From positions 5,326,001 through 5,390,000 of the forward strand of contig NZ_CP114036.1 of assembly GCF_026898115.1 (NCBI RefSeq): 64,000 nt of DNA, in the 5' to 3' direction. Positions 8,931 through 19,475 of this stretch are shown here, piece after piece. The stretch comes from Streptomyces sp. S465. Lineage in GTDB: Bacteria > Actinomycetota > Actinomycetes > Streptomycetales > Streptomycetaceae. The notes beneath the pieces were generated by a model. That model saw only the letters and a list, made by a program, of their open reading frames with translations. It made no database searches and was not told where the DNA came from. The number at the start of each line of letters is the position of its first letter. Within the stretch, counting starts at the first letter, position 1. A program made the translations under genes and the position numbers.

Positions 8931-10595
8931 ATGTCATTTCCCCTGCTGACGGCCACGGCCGTGGTGCCCGCGCTCGGTGCGGTCGCCACCGCCGCCGTGC
9001 CCGCCGCCAAGCGCGCCGCCGCCAAATGGGTGGCGCTGGGCTTCTCGCTGGCCACGCTCGTCCTCGCGGCGATCGTGCTGGTCCGCTTCGATCCCGACGG
9101 CGGCCGCTTCCAGCTCACCGAGTCCCATGCCTGGATCAAGGACTTCGGGGTCCGCTACGACCTGGGCGTGGACGGGATCGCGGTCGCGCTGATCGCGCTC
9201 ACCGCGGTGCTCATCCCCTTCATCATCCTGGCGGGCTGGCATGACGCCGATCCGCTCGAAGGCGCCCGCCCCAACCGCCGCTGGCGGCCCACTCAGGGCT
9301 TCTTCGCGCTGATCCTGCTGGTCGAGGCGATGGTGGTGATCTCCTTCGAGGCCACCGACGTCTTCCTCTTCTACATCTTCTTCGAAGCCATGCTGATCCC
9401 GATGTACTTCCTCATCGGGGGCTTCGGGGACCGGGCCGGAGGCCGCTCCGAAGAGGAGACGGCCACTCAGCGCTCCTACGCCGCGGTGAAGTTCCTGCTC
9501 TACAACCTCGCGGGCGGGCTGATCATGCTGGCCGCGGTGGTCGGGCTGTACGCGGTCACCGCCGATCACCTCGGCAGCGGCACCTTCTCGCTCCAGGAGA
9601 TCGTCCAGGCACGGGCCGGCGGCCGGCTGGACATGTCGTCCAGTACCGAGCGGCTGCTGTTCCTCGGCTTCTTCTTCGCCTTCGCGGTGAAGGCGCCGCT
9701 GTGGCCGCTGCACACCTGGCTGCCCAACGCGATGGGGGAGTCCACCGCCCCGGTCGCCGTGCTGATCACCGCGGTCGTCGACAAGGTCGGCACCTTCGCG
9801 ATGCTCCGCTTCTGCCTCCAGCTCTTCCCGGAGGCCAGCAAGTGGGCCACCCCGACGATCCTGGTCCTCGCGCTCATCAGCATCATCTACGGGGCGCTGC
9901 TGGCGATCGGCCAGCGGGACATCAAGCGGCTGATCGCCTACGCCTCGATCTCCCACTTCGGCTTCATCATCCTGGGCATCTTCGCGATGACCAGCCAGGG
10001 CCAGGGCGGCGCCACCCTCTACATGGTCAACCACGGCGTCTCCACGGCCGCTCTGATGCTGGTGGCCGGGTTCCTGATCACCCGGCGCGGCTCGCGGCTC
10101 ATCGAGGACTACGGCGGGGTGCAGAAGGTCGCCCCGGTGCTCGCCGGCACCTTCCTGATCGGCGGGCTCGCCACCCTCTCGCTGCCCGGACTGGCGCCGT
10201 TCATCAGCGAATTCCTGGTCCTGGTCGGCACGTTCAGCCGCTATCCGGCGTTCGGTGTCATCGCGACCGTCGGCATCGTGCTGGCGGCGCTGTACGTCCT
10301 GATCCTCTACCAGCGCACCATGACCGGTCCGGTGAAGGCCGAGGTGCGGTCGATGCCCGATCTGCGGGCGCGTGAGCTGGTCGTGGTGGCCCCGCTCATC
10401 GCGCTGCTGATCTTCCTCGGGGTCTATCCGAAGCCGCTGGCCGACATCGTCAACCCGGCGGTCGACCACACGCTGTCCGTGGTGGACAAGAAGGATCCCA
10501 AGCCCGATCACCCGGTCACCGACGCGGGCTGGTTCCGCTACAGCCCGGCGTCCGAGGGTGCTTCCCACGACGGTGCTTCCGGAGGTGCCAAGTGA
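8931..10595 (+). CDS. nuoM: NADH-quinone oxidoreductase subunit M
   Basis: This is the second antiporter-like proton-pumping subunit of complex I (554 residues), starting three bases after the nuoL stop. Typical features are FFEAMLIPMYFLIGG with the key helix-5 glutamate, KAPLWPLHTWLPNAMGESTAPVAV and the RLIAYASISHFGF segment. A hydrophilic C-terminal tail of about 35 residues follows the last helix. It shares a GTGA overlap with nuoN. Confidence 0.96.
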   Translation: MSFPLLTATAVVPALGAVATAAVPAAKRAAAKWVALGFSLATLVLAAIVLVRFDPDGGRFQLTESHAWIKDFGVRYDLGVDGIAVALIALTAVLIPFIILAGWHDADPLEGARPNRRWRPTQGFFALILLVEAMVVISFEATDVFLFYIFFEAMLIPMYFLIGGFGDRAGGRSEEETATQRSYAAVKFLLYNLAGGLIMLAAVVGLYAVTADHLGSGTFSLQEIVQARAGGRLDMSSSTERLLFLGFFFAFAVKAPLWPLHTWLPNAMGESTAPVAVLITAVVDKVGTFAMLRFCLQLFPEASKWATPTILVLALISIIYGALLAIGQRDIKRLIAYASISHFGFIILGIFAMTSQGQGGATLYMVNHGVSTAALMLVAGFLITRRGSRLIEDYGGVQKVAPVLAGTFLIGGLATLSLPGLAPFISEFLVLVGTFSRYPAFGVIATVGIVLAALYVLILYQRTMTGPVKAEVRSMPDLRARELVVVAPLIALLIFLGVYPKPLADIVNPAVDHTLSVVDKKDPKPDHPVTDAGWFRYSPASEGASHDGASGGAK

Positions 10596-12244
10596 CTCAT
10601 GCGGCCACTGTCCACAGCCTGTGGACAACAGCGGCGGCGGCCCCCGACAAGATCCCGTCGCCGGATATCGAATACGGCCAGCTGTCGCCCACGCTGATCG
10701 TGCTCGGCGCCGCGATCGTCGGCGTCCTGATCGAGGCGTTCCTTCCGCGCCGGCAGCGTTATGTCGCGCAGCTGTTCGTCTCCGTGGTCGCCCTGGCCGC
10801 GGCGTTCGCCGCGGTGATCGGCCTCGCCGCCGGGGACTACGGCACCAGCAAGTCCCGGGTCGCGGCCATGGGCGCGATCGCCGTCGACGGGCCGGCGCTC
10901 TTCCTCCAGGGCACCATTCTCCTGGTCGCGCTGGTGGCGGTGTTCACCTTCGCCGAGCGGCGGCTGGACCCGGTGGCGCACGGCAACCGCGTCGACTCCT
11001 TCGCGGCGCAGGCCGCCGCCGTGCCCGGCGGCGACGCCGAAAAGGCCGCCGTCAAGGCCGGTTTCACCACCACCGAGGTCTTTCCACTGGTCCTCTTCGC
11101 GGTCGGCGGCATGCTGGTCTTCCCGTCCGCCAATGACCTGCTGACGCTCTTCGTGGCGCTGGAGGTCTTCTCCCTGCCGCTGTACGTCCTGTGCGCGCTC
11201 GCCCGGCGCCAGCGCATCCTGTCGCAGGAGGCCGCCGTCAAGTACTTCCTGCTGGGCGCCTTCTCCTCGGCGTTCCTGCTCTTCGGCATCGCCCTGCTGT
11301 ACGGCTACGCGGGCACGGTCACCTACTCCGGGATCGCGGACGTCGTCGACGGCCAGGTCAGGAACGTCACCCCGGCGCTCGCCGGGACCATGGGCAATGA
11401 CGCGCTGCTGCTGATCGGCGGGGCGATGCTGCTGATGGGGCTGCTGTTCAAGATCGGCGCGGTGCCGTTCCACATGTGGACCCCGGACGTCTACCAGGGC
11501 GCCCCCACCCCGGTGACCGGCTTCATGGCCGCCGCTACCAAGGTCGCGGCCTTTGGCGCGCTGCTGCGGTTGCTGTACGTGGTGCTCCCGGGGCTGCGCT
11601 GGGATTGGCGGCCGGTGATGTGGGGCGTCGCCATCGTCACCATGCTGGGCGGTGCGATCGTGGCCGTCACCCAGACCGATGTGAAGCGGCTGCTGGCGTA
11701 CTCCTCGATCGCCCATGCCGGGTTCATCCTGGCCGGTGTCATCGCCACCACGCCCGAAGGCATCTCCTCCGTCCTCTTCTACCTGGCCGCGTACTCCTTC
11801 GTGACCCTCGGCGCCTTCTCCGTGGTCACCCTGGTGCGGGACGCGGGCGGTGAGGCCACCCATCTGTCCAAGTGGGCCGGGCTCGGCCGCCGTTCGCCCC
11901 TGGTGGCCGCCGTCTTCGCGGTCTTCCTGCTGGCCTTCGCCGGTATCCCGCTGACCAGCGGCTTCGCCGGGAAGTTCGCGGTCTTCAAGGCGGCGGCCGA
12001 CGGTGGGGCGGGCGCGCTGGTCGTGATCGGTGTGATCTCCTCGGCGATCGCCGCGTTCTTCTACATCCGGGTGATCGTGCTGATGTTCTTCAGCGAACCG
12101 CGCACGGACGGCCCGTCCGTGGCGGTGCCGAGCCCGCTGACCTCGTCGGCCATCGCGATCGGTGTGGCGGTCACGGTGGTCCTGGGCGTCGCCCCGCAGT
12201 ACTTCCTGGACCTCGCGAGCCAGGCGGGGGTCTTCGTCCGGTAG
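10592..12244 (+). CDS. nuoN: NADH-quinone oxidoreductase subunit N
   Basis: This is the third antiporter-like proton-pumping subunit and the last gene of the first nuo operon (550 residues). The GTG at 10592 overlaps the nuoM stop. The motifs FVALEVFSLPLYVLCALARR, KIGAVPFHMWTPDVYQGAPTPVTGF and DVKRLLAYSSIAHAGF identify it. The N-terminal ~20 residues are not hydrophobic, so the first helix starts near residue 30. A strong hairpin terminator follows within 40 bases, marking the end of the operon. Confidence 0.96.
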   Translation: MTHAATVHSLWTTAAAAPDKIPSPDIEYGQLSPTLIVLGAAIVGVLIEAFLPRRQRYVAQLFVSVVALAAAFAAVIGLAAGDYGTSKSRVAAMGAIAVDGPALFLQGTILLVALVAVFTFAERRLDPVAHGNRVDSFAAQAAAVPGGDAEKAAVKAGFTTTEVFPLVLFAVGGMLVFPSANDLLTLFVALEVFSLPLYVLCALARRQRILSQEAAVKYFLLGAFSSAFLLFGIALLYGYAGTVTYSGIADVVDGQVRNVTPALAGTMGNDALLLIGGAMLLMGLLFKIGAVPFHMWTPDVYQGAPTPVTGFMAAATKVAAFGALLRLLYVVLPGLRWDWRPVMWGVAIVTMLGGAIVAVTQTDVKRLLAYSSIAHAGFILAGVIATTPEGISSVLFYLAAYSFVTLGAFSVVTLVRDAGGEATHLSKWAGLGRRSPLVAAVFAVFLLAFAGIPLTSGFAGKFAVFKAAADGGAGALVVIGVISSAIAAFFYIRVIVLMFFSEPRTDGPSVAVPSPLTSSAIAIGVAVTVVLGVAPQYFLDLASQAGVFVR

Positions 12245-12280
12245 CGGATGGCCGACGGTGGATCCGGGACGCCCGGCGAT

Positions 12281-12331
12281 ACGGACGCCGCCGGCCGGCA
12301 GCCATGGGGGCTGCCGGCCGGCGGCGTCCGT
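12281..12331. terminator. 23-bp perfect hairpin, bidirectional terminator candidate
   Basis: Bases 12281-12303 and 12309-12331 are perfect reverse complements around a 5-base loop. There is no T-run, as is usual for Streptomyces terminators. It sits between the convergent nuoN and lipoprotein genes, so it could stop transcription from both sides. Confidence 0.85.
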
Positions 12332-12350
12332 GCGTCCGGGGTGCTTCGGA

Positions 12351-12866
12351 TCAGCCGGTCGGGAGGTCGGTCGGCAGATCGGTCGGGAGGTCGGTCGGGA
12401 GGCCGGAGGGGAGCGACGTCGGCATACCCGAGGGAAGATCGCTGGGCGAGGCCGCCTTGGTGAAGGTGTCGTTCTTGGCCAGCGCGTCCCAGTCGACGGT
12501 GAGGGTCTTGCCGTCCGCGCTGGTGGTGACCTTGCCCGCGCTGCGCTCGGTGTTGCCGTCGGCGCACTTGAGCATCAGCATCTTCCCGCCCATGTCGGTG
12601 TAGTCACCGGTGCAGGTGTGCTCGCCGGCGATCAGGACGGCCTTCTCGCCGCTGATGGACAGGATGACGGCCTCGTCGTCGGACTTCGCCACATAGGTGC
12701 CCGCGACCTTCCCGTCCGCGCCCCCCTCCGCCGGGGCGCTCGACGCGGAGGCGGACGCGGTGTCCTTGGACGTGTCCTTCTCGTCGTCGCCACCGTCACT
12801 GCCACATGCGGTCAGCAGCAGGGCGGCCGCCGCCACCGCACCGGCCATGCTCACTGCCTTCTTCAC
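12351..12866 (-). CDS. Small exported lipoprotein, function unknown
   Basis: This is a 171-residue predicted lipoprotein. The N-terminus is a short signal peptide ending in a lipobox (LLTACG), followed by an Asp/Glu/Ser-rich linker. A compact domain (about residues 50-135) contains a C-x-G-D-Y-T segment and a second cysteine, which could form a disulfide. The C-terminus is a run of Leu-Pro-Thr-Asp tetrapeptide repeats encoded by a 12-bp DNA repeat (12351-12420). The start is GTG at 12866, preceded by GGAGGAGAAC. I do not recognise a named family; similar lipoproteins are common in Streptomyces. Confidence 0.85.
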   Translation of the reverse strand: MKKAVSMAGAVAAAALLLTACGSDGGDDEKDTSKDTASASASSAPAEGGADGKVAGTYVAKSDDEAVILSISGEKAVLIAGEHTCTGDYTDMGGKMLMLKCADGNTERSAGKVTTSADGKTLTVDWDALAKNDTFTKAASPSDLPSGMPTSLPSGLPTDLPTDLPTDLPTG

Positions 12867-12916
12867 GTTCTCCTCCTGGGTTGATAGGGCAGGAGCACGA
12901 CAAATTAGCAGCCGGG

Positions 12917-14167
12917 TCAGGGCGTGGCCGGAACGACCTGACCGGTCACCTCGCCCAGGCCGATACGGGCCCCCTGCGGGCCCGGTGCCCAGGCCGTGAT
13001 GGTCACTTCGTCGCCGTCCTCCAGGAAGGTCCGGGTGCCGTCGGGGAGGCGCAGGGGGTCGCGGCCTCCCCAGGTGAGTTCGAGGAGACAGCCGAGTTCG
13101 TCCGGGCGCGGACCGCTGACCGTGCCGGAGGCGAAGACGTCACCGGTGCGCAGCGAGGCGCCGTTCACCGTCAGGTGCGCGAGCTGCTGGGCCGCGGTCC
13201 AGTACATGGCGGAGAAGGGCGGGCGGGAGACGGTGTGGCCGTTGAGGGCGACCTCGATGCGCAGATCGAGTCCGCCGGGCTCGGCGGCGCTGTCGTCGAG
13301 ATAGGGGAGCAGCGGGACGTCGCGAGCGGGAGGGCTGGTACGGGCCGCGGCGAGGGCTTCCAGCGGGGTGACCCACGCGGCCAGCGAGGTGGCGAAGGAC
13401 TTGCCGAGGAAGGGGCCGAGCGGGCGGTACTCCCACGCCTGGATGTCGCGTGCGGACCAGTCGTTGAGCAGACAGACGCCGAAGACATGGTCGTGGAACC
13501 CCGAGAGCGGCACCGGTGTATGAACAGTGGAAGGGGCGCCGACGACGAAGGCCACCTCCGCTTCGAAGTCCAGGCGGAGGGAGGGCCCGAAGACCGGAGT
13601 GGGGGAGGAAGCGTGTGGTGCGGAGGTATCGGCCGGGGGCAGGTGCTGGCCCTGCGGGCGGACGATGGGCGTGCCCGAGACGAGGAGGGTGCCGGCCCGG
13701 CCGTGGTAGCCGATCGGCATGTGCTTCCAGTTGGGGGTGAGCACATCGCCGTCCGGGCGGAAGATCCTGCCCGCGTTGGTGGCGTGGTGCTCGCTCGCAT
13801 AGAAGTCGGCGTAGTCGGCCACCTCGAAGGGAAGATGGAGCGCCACGGTGGCGAGGGGGTGCATCAGGGGCTCGACGGCCGGCCGGTGCGCCGGGTCGGT
13901 GAGCCACTCGAGCACCTCGGCGCGGACGGCCCGCCAGACCGGGCGGCCCGCGGCCATCAGCGGGTTGAGGGTGTCGGCGGCCAGCAGTTCGGCGTGCGGA
14001 GAGGCGGTGGCGGCCGCGGCGGCCCCGGCGTCCAGCACATGGTCTCCGTAGCGCACCCCGATCTTCCGCAGATGCGGGGCGCGTGGCGGGGTGAAGACCC
14101 CATAGGGGAGGTTGTGCGGCCCGAAGGGGTCACCTTCGGGCAGGTCCAGCGGGGATCGCTGCGGCAT
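12917..14167 (-). CDS. fahA: Fumarylacetoacetase
   Basis: This enzyme hydrolyses 4-fumarylacetoacetate to fumarate and acetoacetate, the last step of tyrosine/homogentisate breakdown. The N-terminal SH3-like domain begins PFGPHNLPYGVF. The FAH catalytic fold follows, with the metal-binding DFEAEVAFVVG region, FGVCLLNDWSARDIQ, and LGPFLGKSFATSLAAWV with its conserved lysine. The ATG at 14167 is preferred (416 residues) over an in-frame ATG at 14221, because the protein beginning MPQRSPLDLPEGDPFG matches family starts and a GGAGAAGG site lies upstream. The gene stands alone here, without other homogentisate-pathway genes. Confidence 0.93.
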   Translation of the reverse strand: MPQRSPLDLPEGDPFGPHNLPYGVFTPPRAPHLRKIGVRYGDHVLDAGAAAAATASPHAELLAADTLNPLMAAGRPVWRAVRAEVLEWLTDPAHRPAVEPLMHPLATVALHLPFEVADYADFYASEHHATNAGRIFRPDGDVLTPNWKHMPIGYHGRAGTLLVSGTPIVRPQGQHLPPADTSAPHASSPTPVFGPSLRLDFEAEVAFVVGAPSTVHTPVPLSGFHDHVFGVCLLNDWSARDIQAWEYRPLGPFLGKSFATSLAAWVTPLEALAAARTSPPARDVPLLPYLDDSAAEPGGLDLRIEVALNGHTVSRPPFSAMYWTAAQQLAHLTVNGASLRTGDVFASGTVSGPRPDELGCLLELTWGGRDPLRLPDGTRTFLEDGDEVTITAWAPGPQGARIGLGEVTGQVVPATP

Positions 14168-14221
14168 CGGGGCTGCCTCGCCTTCTCCTCGGCACGGTGG
14201 GGGCGCGGGGGCGCAGGGCAC

Positions 14222-14912
14222 ACCCTAAGGTCCGGTCCGGGGCGAGCGGGGCGAGTGGGCGCCGACTGCCCGCATCGGCCCGGGATTATCCGGTCCGCAG
14301 GGTGCTGGGACCCCAAGGGCGCCTGGAGGCTGAGGGACCGGTGCGCCGGGCGGGTGCGGGTCACCCAGGGGCGGTGGATCGGCCGGGTCACCGTGGGGGA
14401 GGACGGTCGGCCGGTGCTCACCCCGCGCGGGGGCCGCCGGGCGGGTGAGCCGGCCGCCGACCATGTGCCGGCCGCAGCGGGCTACCGGAGGAGCGTCGCA
14501 GTGCTGGACTTCCCCAGCTCCGGACTCCGCTCGGAGCCGGTCGTCGACGCCGGGGCCCTGGCTCGGCGCCGGGACGGCTCCTCGGTCCTCGGGCTCCGCG
14601 TCACCGGCCTGCCCGCGGCGGCGAGTTTCGGCCCGGTGGTGCGGTTCGTCCCCGGCACGGAGTACGCGTCGCCACGGCCGGCGAGGGCGATGGTGGTCGG
14701 GCGCGGGCGACCGGTCGGCGGCCGTGGCATGAATGAACTGCTGCGATCGCGGTACTGCGATGTGAAGCGGCCGGTTTCGGGAGAGAGCGGTGAGAGGCGC
14801 ACAAGGCGGGAAGGCGCCCACAGTGATCGATACCCGACCGGATACGCTGCCTGTTGGTGGAGGCAGCGACACATCGACATTCGCGTCATTCGTAGGCAGA
14901 CAGGAGTACCCC
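14222..14912. other. 691-bp stretch without a supported gene
   Basis: This interval lies between the divergent fumarylacetoacetase and polyprenyl synthase genes. From about 14340 to 14700 the forward frame with codons starting at positions equal to 2 modulo 3 has strongly GC-biased third positions and reads like protein (for example WIGRVTVGEDGRPVL). It has no convincing start with a ribosome site, and it stays open into the polyprenyl synthase gene in the wrong frame. It may be a decayed gene. The last ~120 bases probably hold the polyprenyl synthase promoter and leader. Confidence 0.5.
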
Positions 14913-15923
14913 GTGAGCTTCGTCGGGCCCTTGGGGCTGAGCGTGCGGGACCGGACTCTGGAAGCCGACACCCAGGCCGGGCTGACGGCGGTCGAGGAGG
15001 GCCTGCTGGAGGCCACCAAGAGCGATGTCCCCTTCATCACCGAGGCCGCCCAGCATCTGGTGCGGGCCGGGGGGAAGCGTTTCCGGCCACTGCTGGTGCT
15101 GCTGGCCGCGCAGTTCGGTGACCCCCACGCACCCGGTGTGGTGCCCTCCGCCGTCGTCGTCGAACTCACCCATCTGGCCACCCTGTACCACGACGATGTG
15201 ATGGACGAGGCCGAGGTGCGGCGCGGCGTCTCCAGCGCCAACGCCCGCTGGGGCAACTCGGTGGCGGTCCTCACCGGCGACTTCCTCTTCGCCCGTGCCT
15301 CGCACATCCTGGCCGATCTCGGCCCGGAGGCGGTGCGGATCCAGGCCGAGGCGTTCGAGCGGCTGGTGACCGGTCAGATCCTGGAGACGGCGGGTCCCCG
15401 CGACGGCCGGGACCCGGTCGAGCACTACCTGGATGTGCTGGCCGGCAAGACGGGCTCGCTGATCGCCGTCTCCGGCCGGTTCGGCGCGATGATGTCGGGC
15501 GCCGACGAGACCATCGTCAGCGTCCTCACCCAGTACGGTGAGCGGCTCGGCATGGCGTTCCAGCTCGCCGACGATGTGCTGGACATCGCCAGCGACAGCC
15601 ATGAGTCCGGTAAGACCCCCGGCACCGATCTGCGCGAGGGCGTCGCCACCCTGCCCGTGCTCTATCTGCGGGCCCAGGCCGAGGCGACCGGCTCCGCCGA
15701 GGACCGCGAGCTGTGCGAGCTGCTCGCGGGCGACCTCACCGATGACGCGCGCCATGCCGAGGTGCTGCGGCGGCTGCGCGTCCATCCGGCGCTGGAGCAG
15801 GCCCGCCGGGTCACCGTCCGCTACGCGGCGGAGGCGCGGTCGATGCTGGCACCGCTGCCCGACGGCCCGGCGAAGGCGGCCCTGGAGGGGCTGTGCGACG
15901 CGGTGGTCCACCGGGCGGGCTGA
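14913..15923 (+). CDS. Long-chain polyprenyl diphosphate synthase
   Basis: This is an all-trans prenyl transferase that condenses isopentenyl diphosphate units. Its location after nuo suggests it makes the menaquinone side chain, but chain length cannot be read with confidence. The first aspartate-rich motif is DDVMD within LYHDDVMDEAE, and the second is DDVLD within LADDVLDI. GGKRFRPLL carries the substrate-binding Lys/Arg. The GTG at 14913 gives 336 residues and has AGGAG seven bases upstream. The longer in-frame start at 14790 adds 41 non-conserved residues and was rejected. Confidence 0.93.
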   Translation: MSFVGPLGLSVRDRTLEADTQAGLTAVEEGLLEATKSDVPFITEAAQHLVRAGGKRFRPLLVLLAAQFGDPHAPGVVPSAVVVELTHLATLYHDDVMDEAEVRRGVSSANARWGNSVAVLTGDFLFARASHILADLGPEAVRIQAEAFERLVTGQILETAGPRDGRDPVEHYLDVLAGKTGSLIAVSGRFGAMMSGADETIVSVLTQYGERLGMAFQLADDVLDIASDSHESGKTPGTDLREGVATLPVLYLRAQAEATGSAEDRELCELLAGDLTDDARHAEVLRRLRVHPALEQARRVTVRYAAEARSMLAPLPDGPAKAALEGLCDAVVHRAG

Positions 15924-16180
15924 CGCCCGGGTGCCCACTCGGCGCTTCACGGCGCCCTCGCGGTGCCGATGCCTGGCGGTTGTGCGCCCGGTCCCGGACT
16001 TCCGGTGGGGTGGCGTCATACCCGAGCATTACGCGCGGGTGATCCTGCGGGCTGACGCGCCACGGCGGTCGATTTGATGGGATGAAAAGACCACCACATG
16101 GCGGGATCGGGTGACAATGGCCCGAGAGGTGGACGAGTGCAAGCTGACAAACCGCCGCCGACGACGGAGGTAGAGCACAT

Positions 16181-17419
16181 ATGGCACGGATCCGACCGAC
16201 ACAGGTCGCCGACGACGGCTTCTGGGACGATGAGCGGCCATCCCGGGGGAAGAAGGCCGCCCGGTACGCCGCCCCGGTCGCGGTCGCGGGCATCGCGGCG
16301 GCGACCATAGGACTGGTCCCGGCGCTCGCCAGCACCGGCGACCCCGACCTGCCGAAGATCTCGGCGCAAGAGCTCATCAGCAAGATGGCGGCATCGGACA
16401 CCCAGCAGCTGTCCGGTTCGGTGAAGATCACCACCGACCTGGGCATCCCCTCGCTCCCGGGCGGCGGTTCCCTCGCCGACCTCGGCGGCGCGCGGGGCGG
16501 CGACGCGTCCGCCTCGCCCGACTCCCGGCTGCTGGAGCTGGTGTCCGGCCCGCACACCCTGCGGGTGGCCGCCGACGGCCCCGACAAGCAGCGGGTGTCG
16601 ATCGTCGAGAACGCCGCCGAGTACAGCATGATCCACAACGGCGACGAGGTCTGGGCGTACGACAGCGGGAGCAACTCCGCCTACCACGCCACCGCCCCCA
16701 AGGACGCCGAGGCCAAGGGCGACCACCGGCAGGACGTGCCGAAGGACCTGCGGGACGCCACGCCCCAGGAGATCGCCAAGAAGGTGCTCGCCGCCGTGGA
16801 CGACACCACCGATGTGAGGGTCGACGGCACCGCCCGGGTCGCCGGACGGGACGCGTACCAGCTGCTGATCGAGCCCGAGCAGAACAGCCACTCCACGATC
16901 GGGTCGGTCCGTATCGCGGTGGACGCGGACACCGGCGTCCCGCTGAAGTTCACGCTCTCCTCGAAGAGCGGCGGCAAGGCGGCCATCGACGTCGGCTTCA
17001 CCAAGGTGGACTTCGGCAAGCCCAAGGCGGGCACCTTCGACTTCACCCCGCCCAAGGGCGCCAAGGTCACCGAGGCGCCCGACGCCGGCCGGAACGGCGC
17101 CAAGGACTTCGGGGCCAAGGACCTCAAGGGCGCCCAGGACGCCCTGTCCGGGCTGAACGTCGTCGGTGAGAGCTGGGATGCGGTCGCCCGGATCGACGTC
17201 CCCGGCGCCGCGGCGTTCACGGCCCCCGGCGTCGACAGCGGCGCGGGCGCGGCGTCCGGCCTCCTCGACGGCTTCGGCAAGAAGGTCAAGGGCGACTTCG
17301 GCTCCGGCACCGTGATCAGCACCCGGCTGGTGAACGCGCTGCTGACCGACGACGGCAAGGTGTTCGTCGGCGCGGTCGACAAGGACGCTCTGGTCAAGGC
17401 GGCCGACGCGGCCAAGTGA
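16181..17419 (+). CDS. LolA-like exported/membrane-anchored protein
   Basis: This 412-residue protein has a cytoplasmic N-terminus, one hydrophobic helix (about residues 30-50) acting as signal anchor, and an extracytoplasmic part. The repeated beta-strand pattern and the segments SVKITTDL, GPHTLRVAADGPDKQRV and VRIAVDADTGVPLKF resemble the LolA/LppX/RseB fold, which binds lipids or hydrophobic ligands. A GGAGG site lies at about 16166-16170 before the ATG. The ABC exporter pair follows 50 bases downstream on the same strand, so it may supply or receive the transported molecule. The ligand is unknown. Confidence 0.85.
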   Translation: MARIRPTQVADDGFWDDERPSRGKKAARYAAPVAVAGIAAATIGLVPALASTGDPDLPKISAQELISKMAASDTQQLSGSVKITTDLGIPSLPGGGSLADLGGARGGDASASPDSRLLELVSGPHTLRVAADGPDKQRVSIVENAAEYSMIHNGDEVWAYDSGSNSAYHATAPKDAEAKGDHRQDVPKDLRDATPQEIAKKVLAAVDDTTDVRVDGTARVAGRDAYQLLIEPEQNSHSTIGSVRIAVDADTGVPLKFTLSSKSGGKAAIDVGFTKVDFGKPKAGTFDFTPPKGAKVTEAPDAGRNGAKDFGAKDLKGAQDALSGLNVVGESWDAVARIDVPGAAAFTAPGVDSGAGAASGLLDGFGKKVKGDFGSGTVISTRLVNALLTDDGKVFVGAVDKDALVKAADAAK

Positions 17420-17469
17420 GGCGCTGGGCGCACAACGCGTAGATCACGACGCACGACGAAGGGGAGCCC

Positions 17470-18436
<967 letters not shown>

Positions 18437-18450
<14 letters not shown>

Positions 18451-19396
18451 TGGACGGGCCGACAGGGCCGATGTCCGGGCCGACAGGGCGGAGGCCGCGG
18501 GCACCGGCGTACCGGACAGGGCCGGCACGCCGGACGCGCGCCGCCCGAGCCTCCTGTGGTCCCTGGAGCTCTTCCGTTCCGAGCTGATCACCACCCTCCG
18601 CCGCTGGCGGACACTGGCCCTGCTCGGGGTGCTCGCGCTGATCCCGATCCTCATCGGTATCGCGGTGAAGATCGAGACGAGCGACGGCGGGAGTCTCGGC
18701 GGCGGCCGTGGCGGAGACGGGCAGGGCCCGGCCTTCTTCTCCCAGATCACCAACAACGGCATCTTCCTGGTCTTCGCCTCGCTGGCGGCGACGCTGCCGG
18801 TCTTCCTGCCGATGGTGATCGGTGTGATCGCCGGTGACGCCGTCGCCGGTGAGGCGGGCTCCGGGACGCTGCGCTATCTGCTGGTCGCCCCCGCCGGGCG
18901 GACCCGGCTGCTGCTGGCCAAATTCGCCACCACCATGGCCTTCTGCCTGATCTCGACCCTGGTCGTGTCCCTCTCGGGCCTGGTGACGGGGGCGCTGCTC
19001 TTCCCGCTCGGCGACGTCACGCTGATCTCGGGCATCACCGTCCCGTTCGAGGACGCGCTGCTCCGGGCCCTCGCTGTGGCGGCCGTGGTGGCCCTGTCGC
19101 TGGTGGGGATCGCGACGGCGGGGCTGTTCATCTCGACCCTGACCAACAGCGGGATCGCGGCCATGGCCACGACCGTGGGGCTGGTGGTCACCGTGCAGAT
19201 CCTCGACACCATCCCGCAGCTGCACGCGATCCACCCCTATCTCTTCCCGCACTACTGGCTCAGCTTCGCCGATCTCCTCCGCGAGCCGGTCTACTGGGAC
19301 CAGCTGGTCAAGAACATGGGACTGCAAGGGCTGTACGTCGCCGTGTTCGGCTCGGCGGCCTGGGCCCGGTTCACCGCGAAGGACATCACGGCCTGA
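18437..19396 (+). CDS. ABC-2 type transporter permease
   Basis: This is the partner membrane protein of the preceding ATPase (319 residues, about six helices). The first ~35 residues are hydrophilic and contain a short Arg-Ala-Asp repeat (RADRADVRADRA) encoded by a small DNA repeat at 18455-18495. The hydrophobic core begins at LALLGVLALIPILIG. The GEAGSGTLRYLLVAPAGR loop is typical of ABC-2 permeases. It overlaps its ATPase gene and so is probably translationally coupled. Confidence 0.92.
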
Positions 19397-19475
19397 GCCC
19401 TGAGTCCTCCTGAGCCCTTAACCCTGAGCCGGTGTGCCGGCGGAGCCGAACACGGCGCGTCGTCCGGGACCGGGA

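Noticed and set aside
12806..15121. A 771-codon open frame on the plus strand
   Set aside because: It lies antisense to the fumarylacetoacetase gene and out of frame with the polyprenyl synthase; long open shadow frames are expected at this GC content.
19397..19475. Short CTGAGCC direct repeats between the ABC permease and aminopeptidase genes
   Set aside because: Too short and irregular to support a functional element or terminator.
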